From assembly GCA_009911305.1 (NCBI GenBank), contig QXXC01000010.1, positions 1 to 64,000 of the forward strand: DNA of 64,000 nt, read 5' to 3'. This DNA comes from Clostridiaceae bacterium (GTDB lineage Bacteria > Bacillota > Clostridia > Lachnospirales > Lachnospiraceae). A program made the position numbers and the translations under genes. Below are positions 52,417 to 61,523 of the stretch, piece by piece. Below the pieces are notes generated by a model. That model had not been told where the DNA came from. It was given only the letters and a program-made list of their open reading frames with translations, and did not search any database. Within the stretch, counting starts at the first letter, position 1, and every line of letters begins with the position of its first letter.

Positions 52417-53352
52417 TCATGCCAGACAGTCAATGCCAGAAGCCGTCTTGCTGCCAGAAGATGTATCTTCCGGAAAAGAAACTTTATAATGGATATCATA
52501 AATATCGATTCCGTAAGGAATATCTAAGGTTAAATCTTCTTTCAGAGCAAATTTTTCTCCCGCAATCGTAATTTCTGTTCCGGGTTCGAGATAACGAAAC
52601 ATACTTTTATTGTACGAAAAATCAGGCGATGTCATAGCACGATATTGATCATCATACTGTTGCTTTGTATACACTGGATAGTGTTCTGAAGCGGAATAAA
52701 AGAATTCTGAGGTTCTTGATCCGACTTTTACAGAAAAGAATCCTTTGGATATTCCAGCATCATCAAGATAATCACAAATCTCAGAGTTATAATATCCCAC
52801 TTGCCCGAAATGTTTAGGTGAAGACATCATAGCTCCACCGGATGCAAGGTTATTCCAAAAATGTAAATATCTCACCGCTTCTTTATCATAATCATTTCCG
52901 TCAGAATAAAATTTTTCCGACCAGGGCCGGCATATAGCTCCGTCCGGTGTTGAAAACATCGCCATACTTTTTCCTGAAGAATTTGTATATCTAAAATAAG
53001 ACGCACTTCCGAAATCTATAAAATTATCTTTCGCAGTTAGAATGTCTAATGCCTCAACATTAAGCTTGGGAATTTGGTTTACATGAAATGTCATGCCGTC
53101 ATTTAACGTAATTACATCTCCTATACGTGTATAACTGTCGCTGGAATTAAATTTATCAAGCATACTCACTGATAATTTAGGCGCGCTTATTGACGCCTTT
53201 TGTCTTTGAAAAGTAAAAGTATCCTTTGTCTGTATATGATTGCTACGGCCCAAGCCAGTAAGGATATTGGACAGTGCTCCCTGCACGGTTCCAGTTGCTC
53301 TATATGCATTGGAAGTGTGTATATGACGATCCTTAAAATGATTAATTTTCAT
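52417..53352 (-). CDS. protein of unknown function, AT-rich gene
   Basis: Protein of 311 residues without a signal peptide or membrane span. It is rich in Ser, Tyr, Phe and Asp. The middle (IDFGSASYFRYTNSSGKSMA, MFSTPDGAICRPWSE) and the C-terminus (EPGTEITIAGEKFALKEDLT) look beta-rich. I recognise no family. AGAGGA precedes the start. It follows the secreted-protein gene by 13 bp, so it is in the same transcript; base composition differs from the surroundings, suggesting acquisition. Confidence 0.7.
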   Translation of the reverse strand: MKINHFKDRHIHTSNAYRATGTVQGALSNILTGLGRSNHIQTKDTFTFQRQKASISAPKLSVSMLDKFNSSDSYTRIGDVITLNDGMTFHVNQIPKLNVEALDILTAKDNFIDFGSASYFRYTNSSGKSMAMFSTPDGAICRPWSEKFYSDGNDYDKEAVRYLHFWNNLASGGAMMSSPKHFGQVGYYNSEICDYLDDAGISKGFFSVKVGSRTSEFFYSASEHYPVYTKQQYDDQYRAMTSPDFSYNKSMFRYLEPGTEITIAGEKFALKEDLTLDIPYGIDIYDIHYKVSFPEDTSSGSKTASGIDCLA

Positions 53353-53365
53353 TTATAATCCTCTT

Positions 53366-54256
53366 CTATTTTTTTATAGTATGGAAAGGCGGTGGAATAA
53401 CAGTATCATCATATAAAGGATAGACAAAAAGGAATCTCACCGGAGATACATTTGCGGTGCTTCCTTTGGGATAATATATGAATTCCCAATCGCTCTTTAA
53501 GCTTATATCTTTTAATCCAAGATCTTTTATCGTTCCATCAGTCGTAGTAAAGGTTTTGGGGTAAGCAGAACTGGTGACCCGGGCACTACTGTACTCAGAT
53601 GAGTTAAGCACAGAAATGCTTGAGACAATAGAATCTCTTGGTAGTATTGTTTCATTCTTGAGTGAAAAGGATTTATATATAGTTCCGCTTGTAGTTGAAC
53701 GATCAAACTGTATATTTAATTCATGTGAAATAACTCGGGGCGACCCTACACTTAAGTTATATTCGGTATCTGTCTCTGATGTTCCCTCAATGTGAACATA
53801 ATAAGTCCCGCCATTGGATTGGAATCTTTTAACAACCGTATCCGTATCAGAAGATATATAGCCAGGAACAATTATTTTATTTTCTGAATCAAAGAGCTCA
53901 ATATGGATAGATGCATTTTTTGTATAACAACCAACTGTTAAATATTGATCCCCAGGTGTGAGAACTACTTTATACCAATCATCGTCTGATGAATTAGTTA
54001 TTCCAGATATCAGATATCTTCCGGACCAGTCACTCATTGCAACTACTGTTGCAATTTCGTTATTTTGTGTTGTCAGTTGAGCAGTTTCCTTTGTATTATT
54101 AGGTTCAACTTCTCTGGTAATATTAGGACGTGCAAAAGCATACGAGGTTATTTTGCCGGATGATACCATTAAAAAGGCAATATAAAACCCAGCCACTAAT
54201 TTTGCATATTTTCTTTTGCATTTCATATTTTTCCTAAATTTACTTTTTAAGTTCAT
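53366..54256 (-). CDS. secreted protein with PPC-like beta domain
   Basis: Protein of 296 residues. After a basic start comes a signal segment (about 17-42, LVAGFYIAFLMVSSGKITSY, then AFA). Residues 48-165 match the bacterial pre-peptidase C-terminal (PPC) pattern: REVEPNNTKETAQ, SSDDDWYKVVLTPGDQYLTV and GGTYYVHIEGTS. The remainder is Ser/Thr-rich beta. It is probably exported and binds or stabilises an extracellular partner; no protease domain is present. AAGGTGG precedes ATG. First gene of an AT-rich pair. Confidence 0.72.
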   Translation of the reverse strand: MNLKSKFRKNMKCKRKYAKLVAGFYIAFLMVSSGKITSYAFARPNITREVEPNNTKETAQLTTQNNEIATVVAMSDWSGRYLISGITNSSDDDWYKVVLTPGDQYLTVGCYTKNASIHIELFDSENKIIVPGYISSDTDTVVKRFQSNGGTYYVHIEGTSETDTEYNLSVGSPRVISHELNIQFDRSTTSGTIYKSFSLKNETILPRDSIVSSISVLNSSEYSSARVTSSAYPKTFTTTDGTIKDLGLKDISLKSDWEFIYYPKGSTANVSPVRFLFVYPLYDDTVIPPPFHTIKK

Positions 54257-54673
54257 AATTTACCACCTTTCTTAGCTAAAAAATCTACATAGTATACTCT
54301 AAACAAGATATCTAATCACCTCCATTAAAAATTATATAGGATTTCATCTGCCATGCTTTTCATATATTAGAAATTTAATCCTAATACATTAATGATGATA
54401 CTACAATATATAAGTATTGTCAATGCATATTTTGTTGCTACAGCATTGACACTCCAATTCATTTATATTTTCCAAAGGATAAAGATCTTGTTTTCTCTGA
54501 CCTGGTGTTTGACAATTAAATACAAAAAAATCCTTGCAAGCCGTAGTTTATAGTTCCGGGCCGCCAGAAACAGCTATGTTACTGGCGGCCCGGAACTAAG
54601 GAACTGTTAAAAATAAGGAATTGTCACGAAATAACCTGTAAACCGTGATACTCCCGGACATACCCGGGCCATA
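54257..54673. other. AT-rich intergenic region ending in a 16-bp perfect hairpin
   Basis: The left part is the AT-rich leader of the secreted-protein gene. At 54552-54597 AGTTCCGGGCCGCCAG pairs perfectly with CTGGCGGCCCGGAACT around a 14-nt loop. No T run follows, but it stands at the 3' side of the DUF4432 gene and could protect or end that transcript. The GGGCCGCC arm resembles sequence just outside family-2 repeats. Confidence 0.6.
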
Positions 54674-55717
54674 TTACATGCCGATACAGAGTCTCCGGCA
54701 CTCCTCCTCCAGCCTTCGGATCGCTTCCTGTCCTTCCACCACACAGAACTGCAGCTCATTCACATATGTCCCGAACGCCTCCAGCACCTGCGTCTGGCCC
54801 GCGCGGCCGTTTAAGCCACAGTTTGTCGGCTCCAATGCCATGGCGTAGTCGCAGGACGCGCGGCTCTTCCACTGGGTCATGAAGGGAAGGCTGCGGACAT
54901 TCCAGCGGACGCAAAGCGCCAGCTCAAGACCGTCGTTCACGACAGCGCCAAAGGTATTCCCTTTGGCGTCGGCGGCCAGGGTGTACTGGAACACCTGCTC
55001 CGGGCAGCCGTCCTCCGGGCCTTCCATGCGCAGCCTGTCCTCCATCCCCCGCTCCGCCTCGCTGTCCCTCGGCACACAGGAGCGCTCCGGCACAAGGATC
55101 CGCGCGCCCGGGCTTAAAAAAGGATATCCGGCGTTGCAGTGGTACAAAAGCAGAAGCGGCTGCGGCTCAGCCCCCTGATTTTCGATAACATCCACAAACC
55201 GTATCCAGGGCGATCCGTATACGGTTTCCACGCTTCGCCTCAAAACCATATGTTCCCCAAACAGCCGCGCCTCGCGCATCTCACCCGTGACGCGGATCCG
55301 GTACTCCCCGCCGTCCCAGAAAGCGTCCATGCTCACCTTCTCGGCCGGAGTCGTGCGGATCCGGCCATGGGTCGGATAATCCGTGCCCCCGATTCTCCTG
55401 CACCCGTGCACATTCCCGAGCCCGCACGTAAACATCGCCCCGCCCATGATCGAGTAAACCGCCTCCTCGCCTGCCGTATCATAGGCATTCCTCCCCTGAA
55501 GGCCGGGCTTTGAGAGAAAACTCAAATTCATCCCCCTGTACCGCAGCCACGCCGGATCCAGACATTTATCCAGCATCAGCGGAAACTCCAGAACACCGTT
55601 TTCCACCAATGCACAGCGCAGCCCCGAAGCCCGCCCGTCCTGATATTCAATCCGCCTCACGCCGGCGAGCTGTTCCATATTTCCACACAGCTTAAGCAAT
55701 TCCTTCCTTTTATCCAC
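54674..55717 (-). CDS. DUF4432-family protein (aldose-epimerase-like)
   Basis: Protein of 347 residues, beta-rich, with the DUF4432 pattern: PLMLDKCLDPAWLRYRGMNL, SIMGGAMFTCGLGNVHG, GTDYPTHGRI, LLLLYHCNAGYPFL and SCDYAMALEPTNCGLNGR. These proteins share the galactose-mutarotase-like fold and occur in sugar loci; the activity is unproven. A GTG start at 55717 is favoured because GGGAGGGG lies 8 bp ahead of it, inside a longer frame. It is the last gene of the carbohydrate locus. Confidence 0.85.
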   Translation of the reverse strand: MDKRKELLKLCGNMEQLAGVRRIEYQDGRASGLRCALVENGVLEFPLMLDKCLDPAWLRYRGMNLSFLSKPGLQGRNAYDTAGEEAVYSIMGGAMFTCGLGNVHGCRRIGGTDYPTHGRIRTTPAEKVSMDAFWDGGEYRIRVTGEMREARLFGEHMVLRRSVETVYGSPWIRFVDVIENQGAEPQPLLLLYHCNAGYPFLSPGARILVPERSCVPRDSEAERGMEDRLRMEGPEDGCPEQVFQYTLAADAKGNTFGAVVNDGLELALCVRWNVRSLPFMTQWKSRASCDYAMALEPTNCGLNGRAGQTQVLEAFGTYVNELQFCVVEGQEAIRRLEEECRRLCIGM

Positions 55718-55888
55718 CGGATCATCCCCTCCCGTCCTCTGCATTCACAACCCCTGTACACCTTGAAAAGCATGCATCACAATCAGTCCTGTTATTTTTA
55801 ATAATCATCCAGGCACACTACCATAAACTCAAAATGAACCTAAAAAAATCCCCGGCCCGCATCCTATTCATGGCCCGCCAATAACACA

Positions 55889-56027
55889 GCCGGAGGCAGC
55901 TTCTGTATCCACAAGGAACCCGTAGAAAACCGCCGGCGCTTAGCGAGGTCTTTTCGAGCTTAGCGTCCGCTGCGCTTTTCTCCGAGCGAAAGCGGGGTTC
56001 CTTGTGGATACAGAAGCAGCCTCCGGC
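55889..56027. repeat. hairpin repeat family 2, uninterrupted copy
   Basis: Arms GCCGGAGGC-A-GCTTCTGTATCC and on to GGAACC, with the reverse complement at 55996-56027, enclose the 75-bp core (CCGTAGAAAACCGCCGGCGC ... GCGAAAGCGGGG). The arm sequence differs from the other two copies but remains self-complementary. The remainder of the 55718-56094 gap has no gene. Confidence 0.88.
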
Positions 56028-56094
56028 GGCCTTCCCACGAATAAATGCCCTGATGCTGAACCCAAAACGCCTTTTGCTCCCTGATGCCTACAAA

Positions 56095-56781
56095 TCACTC
56101 CGCATCCGGATATTCATTACACAACAGACGATACGGCGCCTCATCCTCCTCAATCTCCGGAAAACGCCCCATTTTCTCATAAAACCGGTTATCCGTATTG
56201 TCATCGTTACACTGGCTGACCTCCCCTAAGAGAACCGGCCCGCCGCCCTCTTCCACCTCAAAATCATGGTACAGGTACGGATAAATGGTGATACTCTCCC
56301 CAGGCGTAAGCCGCACCTGCGTTCCGGCCGGAACCACCATCTCCCTGCCGTCCACATGAACGTGCACCTCGCTGTCCTTGTCCAGCTCCTCATCCTTTGT
56401 GGAATTATACACGCGGATCAGCACATTCCCGCCGCCGCGGTTGATGATATCCTCCATCTTGGACCAGTGGAAATGCATGGGAGAATACTGTCCCTCTTTG
56501 ATGTATAAGAGCTTTTCCGCATACGTTTTCGTATATTTATCCCGCATGGCCAGGTTCCCGTTGCGGATGGTGATCAGGGAAAAGCCCACCTTGTTGAAAT
56601 CGCCCAGACCGTAGTCTGTGATGTCCCAGCCCAGCATATTGTCGCGGATTTCGTCATAGTCATGGCCTTTTTCCTTCCACTCCTCCGGGGTAAAATGGCA
56701 GAACGGCGGTATCGCAAACCGGTACTCGTTTATCATGGCCTCCATTTCCTTTAATGCCGCGTTGATCTCACTTCGCTTCAT
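56095..56781 (-). CDS. D-lyxose ketol-isomerase family cupin
   Basis: Protein of 228 residues with one cupin barrel. The metal site is in YSPMHFHWSKMEDIINRGGG (His, His, Glu) and PYLYHDFEVEEGG (His). The family pattern includes FCHFTPEEWKE and GDFNKVGFSLITIRNGNL. Characterised relatives interconvert D-lyxose/D-xylulose and D-mannose/D-fructose. It lies directly downstream of the sugar-binding protein, supporting a role in catabolism of the imported sugar. Confidence 0.9.
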   Translation of the reverse strand: MKRSEINAALKEMEAMINEYRFAIPPFCHFTPEEWKEKGHDYDEIRDNMLGWDITDYGLGDFNKVGFSLITIRNGNLAMRDKYTKTYAEKLLYIKEGQYSPMHFHWSKMEDIINRGGGNVLIRVYNSTKDEELDKDSEVHVHVDGREMVVPAGTQVRLTPGESITIYPYLYHDFEVEEGGGPVLLGEVSQCNDDNTDNRFYEKMGRFPEIEEDEAPYRLLCNEYPDAE

Positions 56782-56844
56782 TGAACGATTCTCCTTTCAT
56801 TGTTTTATTCGGAACGTATCTGTTTCAGATAGATTTATCCAGCA

Positions 56845-56874
56845 GAAACGCCGGCTCCTTACGTCCGGCGTTTC
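56845..56874 (-). terminator. intercistronic hairpin after the binding-protein gene
   Basis: AAACGCCGG / CCGGCGTTT with a 10-nt loop; only TTT follows on the minus strand. It probably lowers read-through into the isomerase gene or stabilises the binding-protein mRNA. Confidence 0.55.
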
Positions 56875-56934
56875 GCTGTATGTACATGGAATCAGTTGCA
56901 TCACATGCAGGTCAGGCTGTCTGCAGCCGTCCCC

Positions 56935-58788
56935 TTATTTTGTCAGTACGGAAACTCCCGTATCCTGTACCGCGCCGCCTAAGGATTCGCCCTCTAAGGC
57001 CTTTACGGCTGCCTTCACGCCCTCTTTTCCCATTACATCCGGGTTCTGCGCCATGGTGCAGAGAAGGTGTCCGTCATTAATCAGGTTCATAATCGCATCG
57101 GACTTATCAAAGCCCACGCCGATGATGTCAGACTTACCGGAAGCCTTGATCGCATTTCCGGTTCCGGTTGTGGAACCCTCGTTGCAGCCGAAGATTCCCA
57201 CAACGCCCTGTGTGATGTAGTTCTCAGCGATGGTCTGGGACTTTGCAGCGTCTCCCTCGCCGTACTGAGTCTCCATCAGTTCAAAATCCGTTCCTTCAAA
57301 AGCGGAGCGGAATCCGTTTTCTCTCTTTACTGTGGAATCCGTCGCTGCGTTTACATTTACAATACCGATCTTTCCGGAGGTGATGCCTGCTGCCGATAAG
57401 GCTTTGATCATTTCCTCGCCGGCCGTCTTTCCTGCCGCCTCGTTATCGGTGGAGAAGGTCGCCTCTGCGTCTACGTTTGCCGGGGAATCAACATAAACCA
57501 GCTTCACGCCGGAGGAAGCCGCTTCCTTGAGGGCAGAAGAGATAGCGTCCGGTCCGTTGGCCGCCACGATAATGGCTTCATAGCCGCCGGCCACTGCGTT
57601 ATTCACACACTCAATCTGCTGTGCGTCGTCCTTAGTATTCGGGGACATGAAGGTTACGGTCACGCCGGCTTCCTTTGCCGTCTCCTGCGCGCCCTCATTT
57701 AAGGTCACCCAGTGCTGGTCAATGGAGTCCATGGTGATCAGGGCAATCTTCCACTCCTTGCTTGCCTTCACAGCCTCATCGGAGGTCTCGGCTGCCGGAG
57801 CTGCCGCGCCGCCCGCCTTGATAGCGGACACGCCGGTATCTGTTACCTTGCCGCCTAAGGATTCGCCGTTGATAGCCGCTACGGCTGCTTTTACGCCCTC
57901 TGCGCCCATCACATCCGGGTTCTGCGCCATGGTGCAGAGAAGATATCCGTCATCGATCAGATTTAAGATGGCATCGGATTTATCAAAGCCCACGCCCACG
58001 ATATCGGATTTTCCGGAGGCCTTGATGGCGTTTCCGGCTCCGGTGGTGGATCCTTCGTTACAGCCAAAGATTCCCACCACGCCCTGCGTGATGTAGTTTT
58101 CCGCGATCGTCTGGGACTTCGCCGCGTCGCCCTCGCCGTACTGGGTTTCCATCAGCTCAAAACCGGTTCCCTCAAAGGCGGAGCGGAATCCTGTTTCTCT
58201 CTTTACTGTGGAATCTGTCGCTGCGTTTACATTTACGATACCGATCTTTCCGGAAGTAACGCCTGCTTCCTCAAGAGCTTTCAGCATCTCCTCGCCGGCC
58301 GTCTTTCCTGCCGCCTCGTTATCAGTGGAAAAGGTTGCTTCCGCGTCCACATTGGCCGGGGAATCAACATAGACAAGCTTTACGCCTGAGGATGCCGCTT
58401 CCTTAAGAGCAGAGGAAATGGCGTCCGGCCCGTTGGCCGCTACGATAATCGCCTGATAGCCGCCGGCCACCGCATTGTTCACGCACTCGATCTGCTGCGC
58501 GTCGTCCTTGGTGTTCGGGGACATAAAGGTTACGGTTACGCCCAGCTCCTTTGCCGCCTTCTGCGCGCCCTCGTTCAGAGTCACCCAGTGCTGGTCAATG
58601 GAGTCCATGGTGATCAGGGCGATCTTGGTGTCGCTTGAGGCGGCCGGGGCCTCCTCCTTCTCAGCAGCCGCCGCCTTTGTCTCAGCCGGAGCCGCCGATG
58701 TCTCGGCCGGCTTGGAGCTGCTGCAGCCTGCCAGGGAAGCTGCCGTAAGCGTCAGGCACCCTAAGAATGCAAGTAACGTTTTCTTCAT
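56935..58788 (-). CDS. sugar-binding lipoprotein with two fused, nearly identical PBP domains
   Basis: Protein of 617 residues, about twice the usual size. Lipoprotein signal with Cys22 (ASLAGCSSSK), then an Ala/Glu linker. Domain 1 (about 55-325) and domain 2 (about 347-617) both begin KIALITMDSIDQHWVTLNEG and are about 90 percent identical by eye, offset by 292 residues (876 bp), joined by an Ala-rich linker. Each is a complete RbsB-like fold (DAQQIECVNNAVAGGY, GIFGCNEGSTTG). It feeds the adjacent importer; a recent in-frame tandem duplication is the simplest origin. Confidence 0.93.
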   Translation of the reverse strand: MKKTLLAFLGCLTLTAASLAGCSSSKPAETSAAPAETKAAAAEKEEAPAASSDTKIALITMDSIDQHWVTLNEGAQKAAKELGVTVTFMSPNTKDDAQQIECVNNAVAGGYQAIIVAANGPDAISSALKEAASSGVKLVYVDSPANVDAEATFSTDNEAAGKTAGEEMLKALEEAGVTSGKIGIVNVNAATDSTVKRETGFRSAFEGTGFELMETQYGEGDAAKSQTIAENYITQGVVGIFGCNEGSTTGAGNAIKASGKSDIVGVGFDKSDAILNLIDDGYLLCTMAQNPDVMGAEGVKAAVAAINGESLGGKVTDTGVSAIKAGGAAAPAAETSDEAVKASKEWKIALITMDSIDQHWVTLNEGAQETAKEAGVTVTFMSPNTKDDAQQIECVNNAVAGGYEAIIVAANGPDAISSALKEAASSGVKLVYVDSPANVDAEATFSTDNEAAGKTAGEEMIKALSAAGITSGKIGIVNVNAATDSTVKRENGFRSAFEGTDFELMETQYGEGDAAKSQTIAENYITQGVVGIFGCNEGSTTGTGNAIKASGKSDIIGVGFDKSDAIMNLINDGHLLCTMAQNPDVMGKEGVKAAVKALEGESLGGAVQDTGVSVLTK

Positions 58789-58894
58789 AAAAAATTCCTC
58801 CTTATAAAATTTATAATCAACCGCCGTATCACGGAGGCCAACTATTCATCATTGCCGCCGGGCGTACGGCCCGGAAACGGCTGTCCCGTAAGCG

Positions 58895-59908
58895 TCAGGA
58901 CGATTTTTTCCCGAAATTGCCGGAGCGCACAACTACGTCCAGAAGCACGGAGAACACCACGATAATGCCAATCACCAGGCGCTGGATTCCCACCTGCGCG
59001 CCGATCATGTTTAAGCCGTTTTCCAGCGTCTGCCATACGGCCGCGCCCGCAAAGGTTCCCAGCAGAAGGCCCGTTCCGCCTAAGGGTGAAATGCCGCCGA
59101 TTACGCCGGCCGCCACACCGTACATCTCATACATGTTTCCGGCCTCCATGTTGCCCATGCCGGCCTGCGCGCACAGGATTAAGCCAACCACACAGGCGCA
59201 CACTGCGCTGACCAGATAGGCCTTGATCGTCGTGGCAACCACATTCACGCCGGACAGCTTTGCCGCATCCACATTGGAGCCGATCGCGTAGATATGGCGT
59301 CCGGTTCTCGTCCTGGACAGCAGGAAGAAGAAGATAAGGAACAGAATCAGCGCAATCCAGAAGGTATTGAAGATGCCGAGCGTCTTCCCGTAATAGAAGA
59401 AATTCTGGAAGCTGTCGCCCGCCTCTTTTCCGATACCGGTGGCAATGGCGTCTGTATTCCGGTTATTGTTGACCATATAGGCCGCGCCCCTGGTCACAAA
59501 CATCGTGCCCAGTGTGGCGATAAAGGGCGGAAGCTTGAACTTTCCCACCAGGACTCCGTTGACAACACCGCAGCACAGGCAGCAGGCCAGCGCCGCCAGC
59601 ATGGCGACAGCCGGGGAAATCCCCATGGTCATCAGCGTGGCGCTGATCATGGCGCTCATACCGACCATGGAACCAATGGAAAGGTCAATATTTCCGGTAA
59701 TCAGGAGATAGCTCTGCCCCACGCCGATCAGAAGATACTTGGACATGGAACGCAGCAGGTTCATCACATTCTGTCCGGAAAACACGTTCCGGTCAATCAG
59801 TCCAAAGGCTATGTAAATCACCACCAGGCCCGCGAACGCCGTCACAACGGCGCCCATGCCTCTGGCGCTCAAAAAACGCTTTACCGCGCTCTGTTTGTTT
59901 TCATTCAT
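58895..59908 (-). CDS. sugar ABC transporter permease (RbsC/BPD_transp_2 family)
   Basis: Protein of 337 residues with eight to ten membrane segments. Family pattern: LLIGVGQSYLLITGNIDLSI, GSMVGMSAMISATLM, GLILCAQAGMGNMEAGNMYE and GVAAGVIGGISPLGGTGLLL. It forms the channel of a ribose-type importer. ATG 59908 has GGAGGAAAG upstream. It overlaps nothing but follows the ATPase gene by 16 bp and precedes the binding protein by about 106 bp holding a GC-rich hairpin. Confidence 0.93.
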   Translation of the reverse strand: MNENKQSAVKRFLSARGMGAVVTAFAGLVVIYIAFGLIDRNVFSGQNVMNLLRSMSKYLLIGVGQSYLLITGNIDLSIGSMVGMSAMISATLMTMGISPAVAMLAALACCLCCGVVNGVLVGKFKLPPFIATLGTMFVTRGAAYMVNNNRNTDAIATGIGKEAGDSFQNFFYYGKTLGIFNTFWIALILFLIFFFLLSRTRTGRHIYAIGSNVDAAKLSGVNVVATTIKAYLVSAVCACVVGLILCAQAGMGNMEAGNMYEMYGVAAGVIGGISPLGGTGLLLGTFAGAAVWQTLENGLNMIGAQVGIQRLVIGIIVVFSVLLDVVVRSGNFGKKSS

Positions 59909-59924
59909 TGTTCTTTCCTCCCTA

Positions 59925-61430
59925 TTAGCTGACCTGCTTTTTCTCAAACTCGGTCGCGTACTTTAAGACCTCGTTCTGCGTGGCTTCACGGGCCATGACC
60001 TCCCCTGTGATCCGGCCGTCGCACATGACAATCACCCGGTCCGCAATGCCCAAAACCTCCGGAAGCTCGGAGGACACGAACATCACCGCGATCCCCTCCT
60101 GTTTCAGCTTGTTCATCAGGTTATAGATCTCCACCTTTGCGCCCACATCGATTCCTCTTGTGGGCTCGTCAAAGATCACCACCCTGGAATTTCTGGCAAG
60201 CCATTTTCCGACCACGACCTTCTGCTGGTTTCCGCCGGAGAGATTGGCCGCATTGATCTCTACATTGGGCGTTTTGATCATTAAGTTCTTCACCGCATCC
60301 TCGCAGAGCTTATCCTCGCGGCTGTTGCGGATGACGCCGAGCCCGTCGCATATCAGATCCAGATTGGGCAGCGCCAGATTGTGGCGGATGCTTAACTTCG
60401 TGCAGAGTCCGTCCTTTTTCCGGTCCTCCGGCGCCAGCACAATGCCAGCCTTAATCGCATCCATGGGACAGCTTATCCGGACCTCCTTCCCGTCCAGGAA
60501 AATCTGTCCGCCGGTCTTTGGATCCACCCCGAAGATCGCGCGCGTCGTCTCCGTCCGCCCGGCCCCCATCAGGCCCGCAAAGCCCACGATCTCCCCCTCA
60601 TAGAGCGAAAAGCTGATGTCGCGGACCTGCCTTCCGGCATTTAAATTCCTGACCTCAAAGATCTTTTTCCCTTTCCCGCACTCCACCCTTGGGAACTGCT
60701 CCTTGATCTCGCGCCCCACCATGTTTGCGATGATCTGATCCATGGTCATGCTCTCAAAGTCGCCGTCTGTGATATACTGGCCGTCGCGCATGATGGTCAC
60801 GCGGTCCACAATGGCCTTCAGCTCGTCTAAGCGGTGGGAAATATACACAATGCCGCACCCGTCCTCCTTGAGCTTGCGGATGATCCGGAACAGCTCGTCG
60901 ATCTCCTTGGCCGTCAGGGCTGAGGTCGGCTCATCCATGATGAGGACTTTGGCGTGGATGGAAAGAGCCTTGGCAATCTCCACCATCTGCTGCCTGGACA
61001 CCGGCAGATCCCCCACTATCTGGCGCGGATTAATATCAATCTTCAAATCATTCAGAATCGCGGCGGCCTCGGCCTCCATCTCGGCGTTCTTAAGCATCAC
61101 GCCGCCGACCCGCTCCCGGCCCAGGAACATATTTTCAGCCACAGACAGATGGCGGCACATATTTAACTCCTGGTGAATGATCGCCACGCCCACCTCCTGG
61201 GCCTGCTTCGGCGTCAGGTTGTCATATTCCTTTCCGAATATGGTCATCGTCCCGCCGTCCTTTGTGTACACGCCGCTGAGAATCTTCATCAGCGTGGACT
61301 TCCCGGCTCCGTTTTCCCCCAAAAGAGCCATAACCTCCCCGGAACGGAGTTCAAAATGGACATTGTCAAGCGCTTTTACGCCAGGGAACGTCTTGACAAT
61401 GTTTTTCATTGATACGATTACTTCTTTCAT
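59925..61430 (-). CDS. sugar ABC transporter ATP-binding protein (RbsA/MglA type)
   Basis: Protein of 501 residues with two ABC domains. Domain 1 has Walker A GENGAGKST and Walker B VLIMDEPTSAL. Domain 2 has the usual degenerate loop (AGLMGAGRTETT), the signature LSGGNQQKVVVGKWLA and VVIFDEPTRGID. It powers uptake together with the permease and the tandem binding protein. An intact enzyme, unlike the paralog at 62523. Confidence 0.95.
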   Translation of the reverse strand: MKEVIVSMKNIVKTFPGVKALDNVHFELRSGEVMALLGENGAGKSTLMKILSGVYTKDGGTMTIFGKEYDNLTPKQAQEVGVAIIHQELNMCRHLSVAENMFLGRERVGGVMLKNAEMEAEAAAILNDLKIDINPRQIVGDLPVSRQQMVEIAKALSIHAKVLIMDEPTSALTAKEIDELFRIIRKLKEDGCGIVYISHRLDELKAIVDRVTIMRDGQYITDGDFESMTMDQIIANMVGREIKEQFPRVECGKGKKIFEVRNLNAGRQVRDISFSLYEGEIVGFAGLMGAGRTETTRAIFGVDPKTGGQIFLDGKEVRISCPMDAIKAGIVLAPEDRKKDGLCTKLSIRHNLALPNLDLICDGLGVIRNSREDKLCEDAVKNLMIKTPNVEINAANLSGGNQQKVVVGKWLARNSRVVIFDEPTRGIDVGAKVEIYNLMNKLKQEGIAVMFVSSELPEVLGIADRVIVMCDGRITGEVMAREATQNEVLKYATEFEKKQVS

Positions 61431-61523
61431 CCGTTTTCCCGCTTTCTTTATTTTTGAATCTTCGCGGCAATTCCATGCATCGGAACTGCTGCAAACGTTC
61501 TGTCTGTTTCATGTTCCGCTTCG

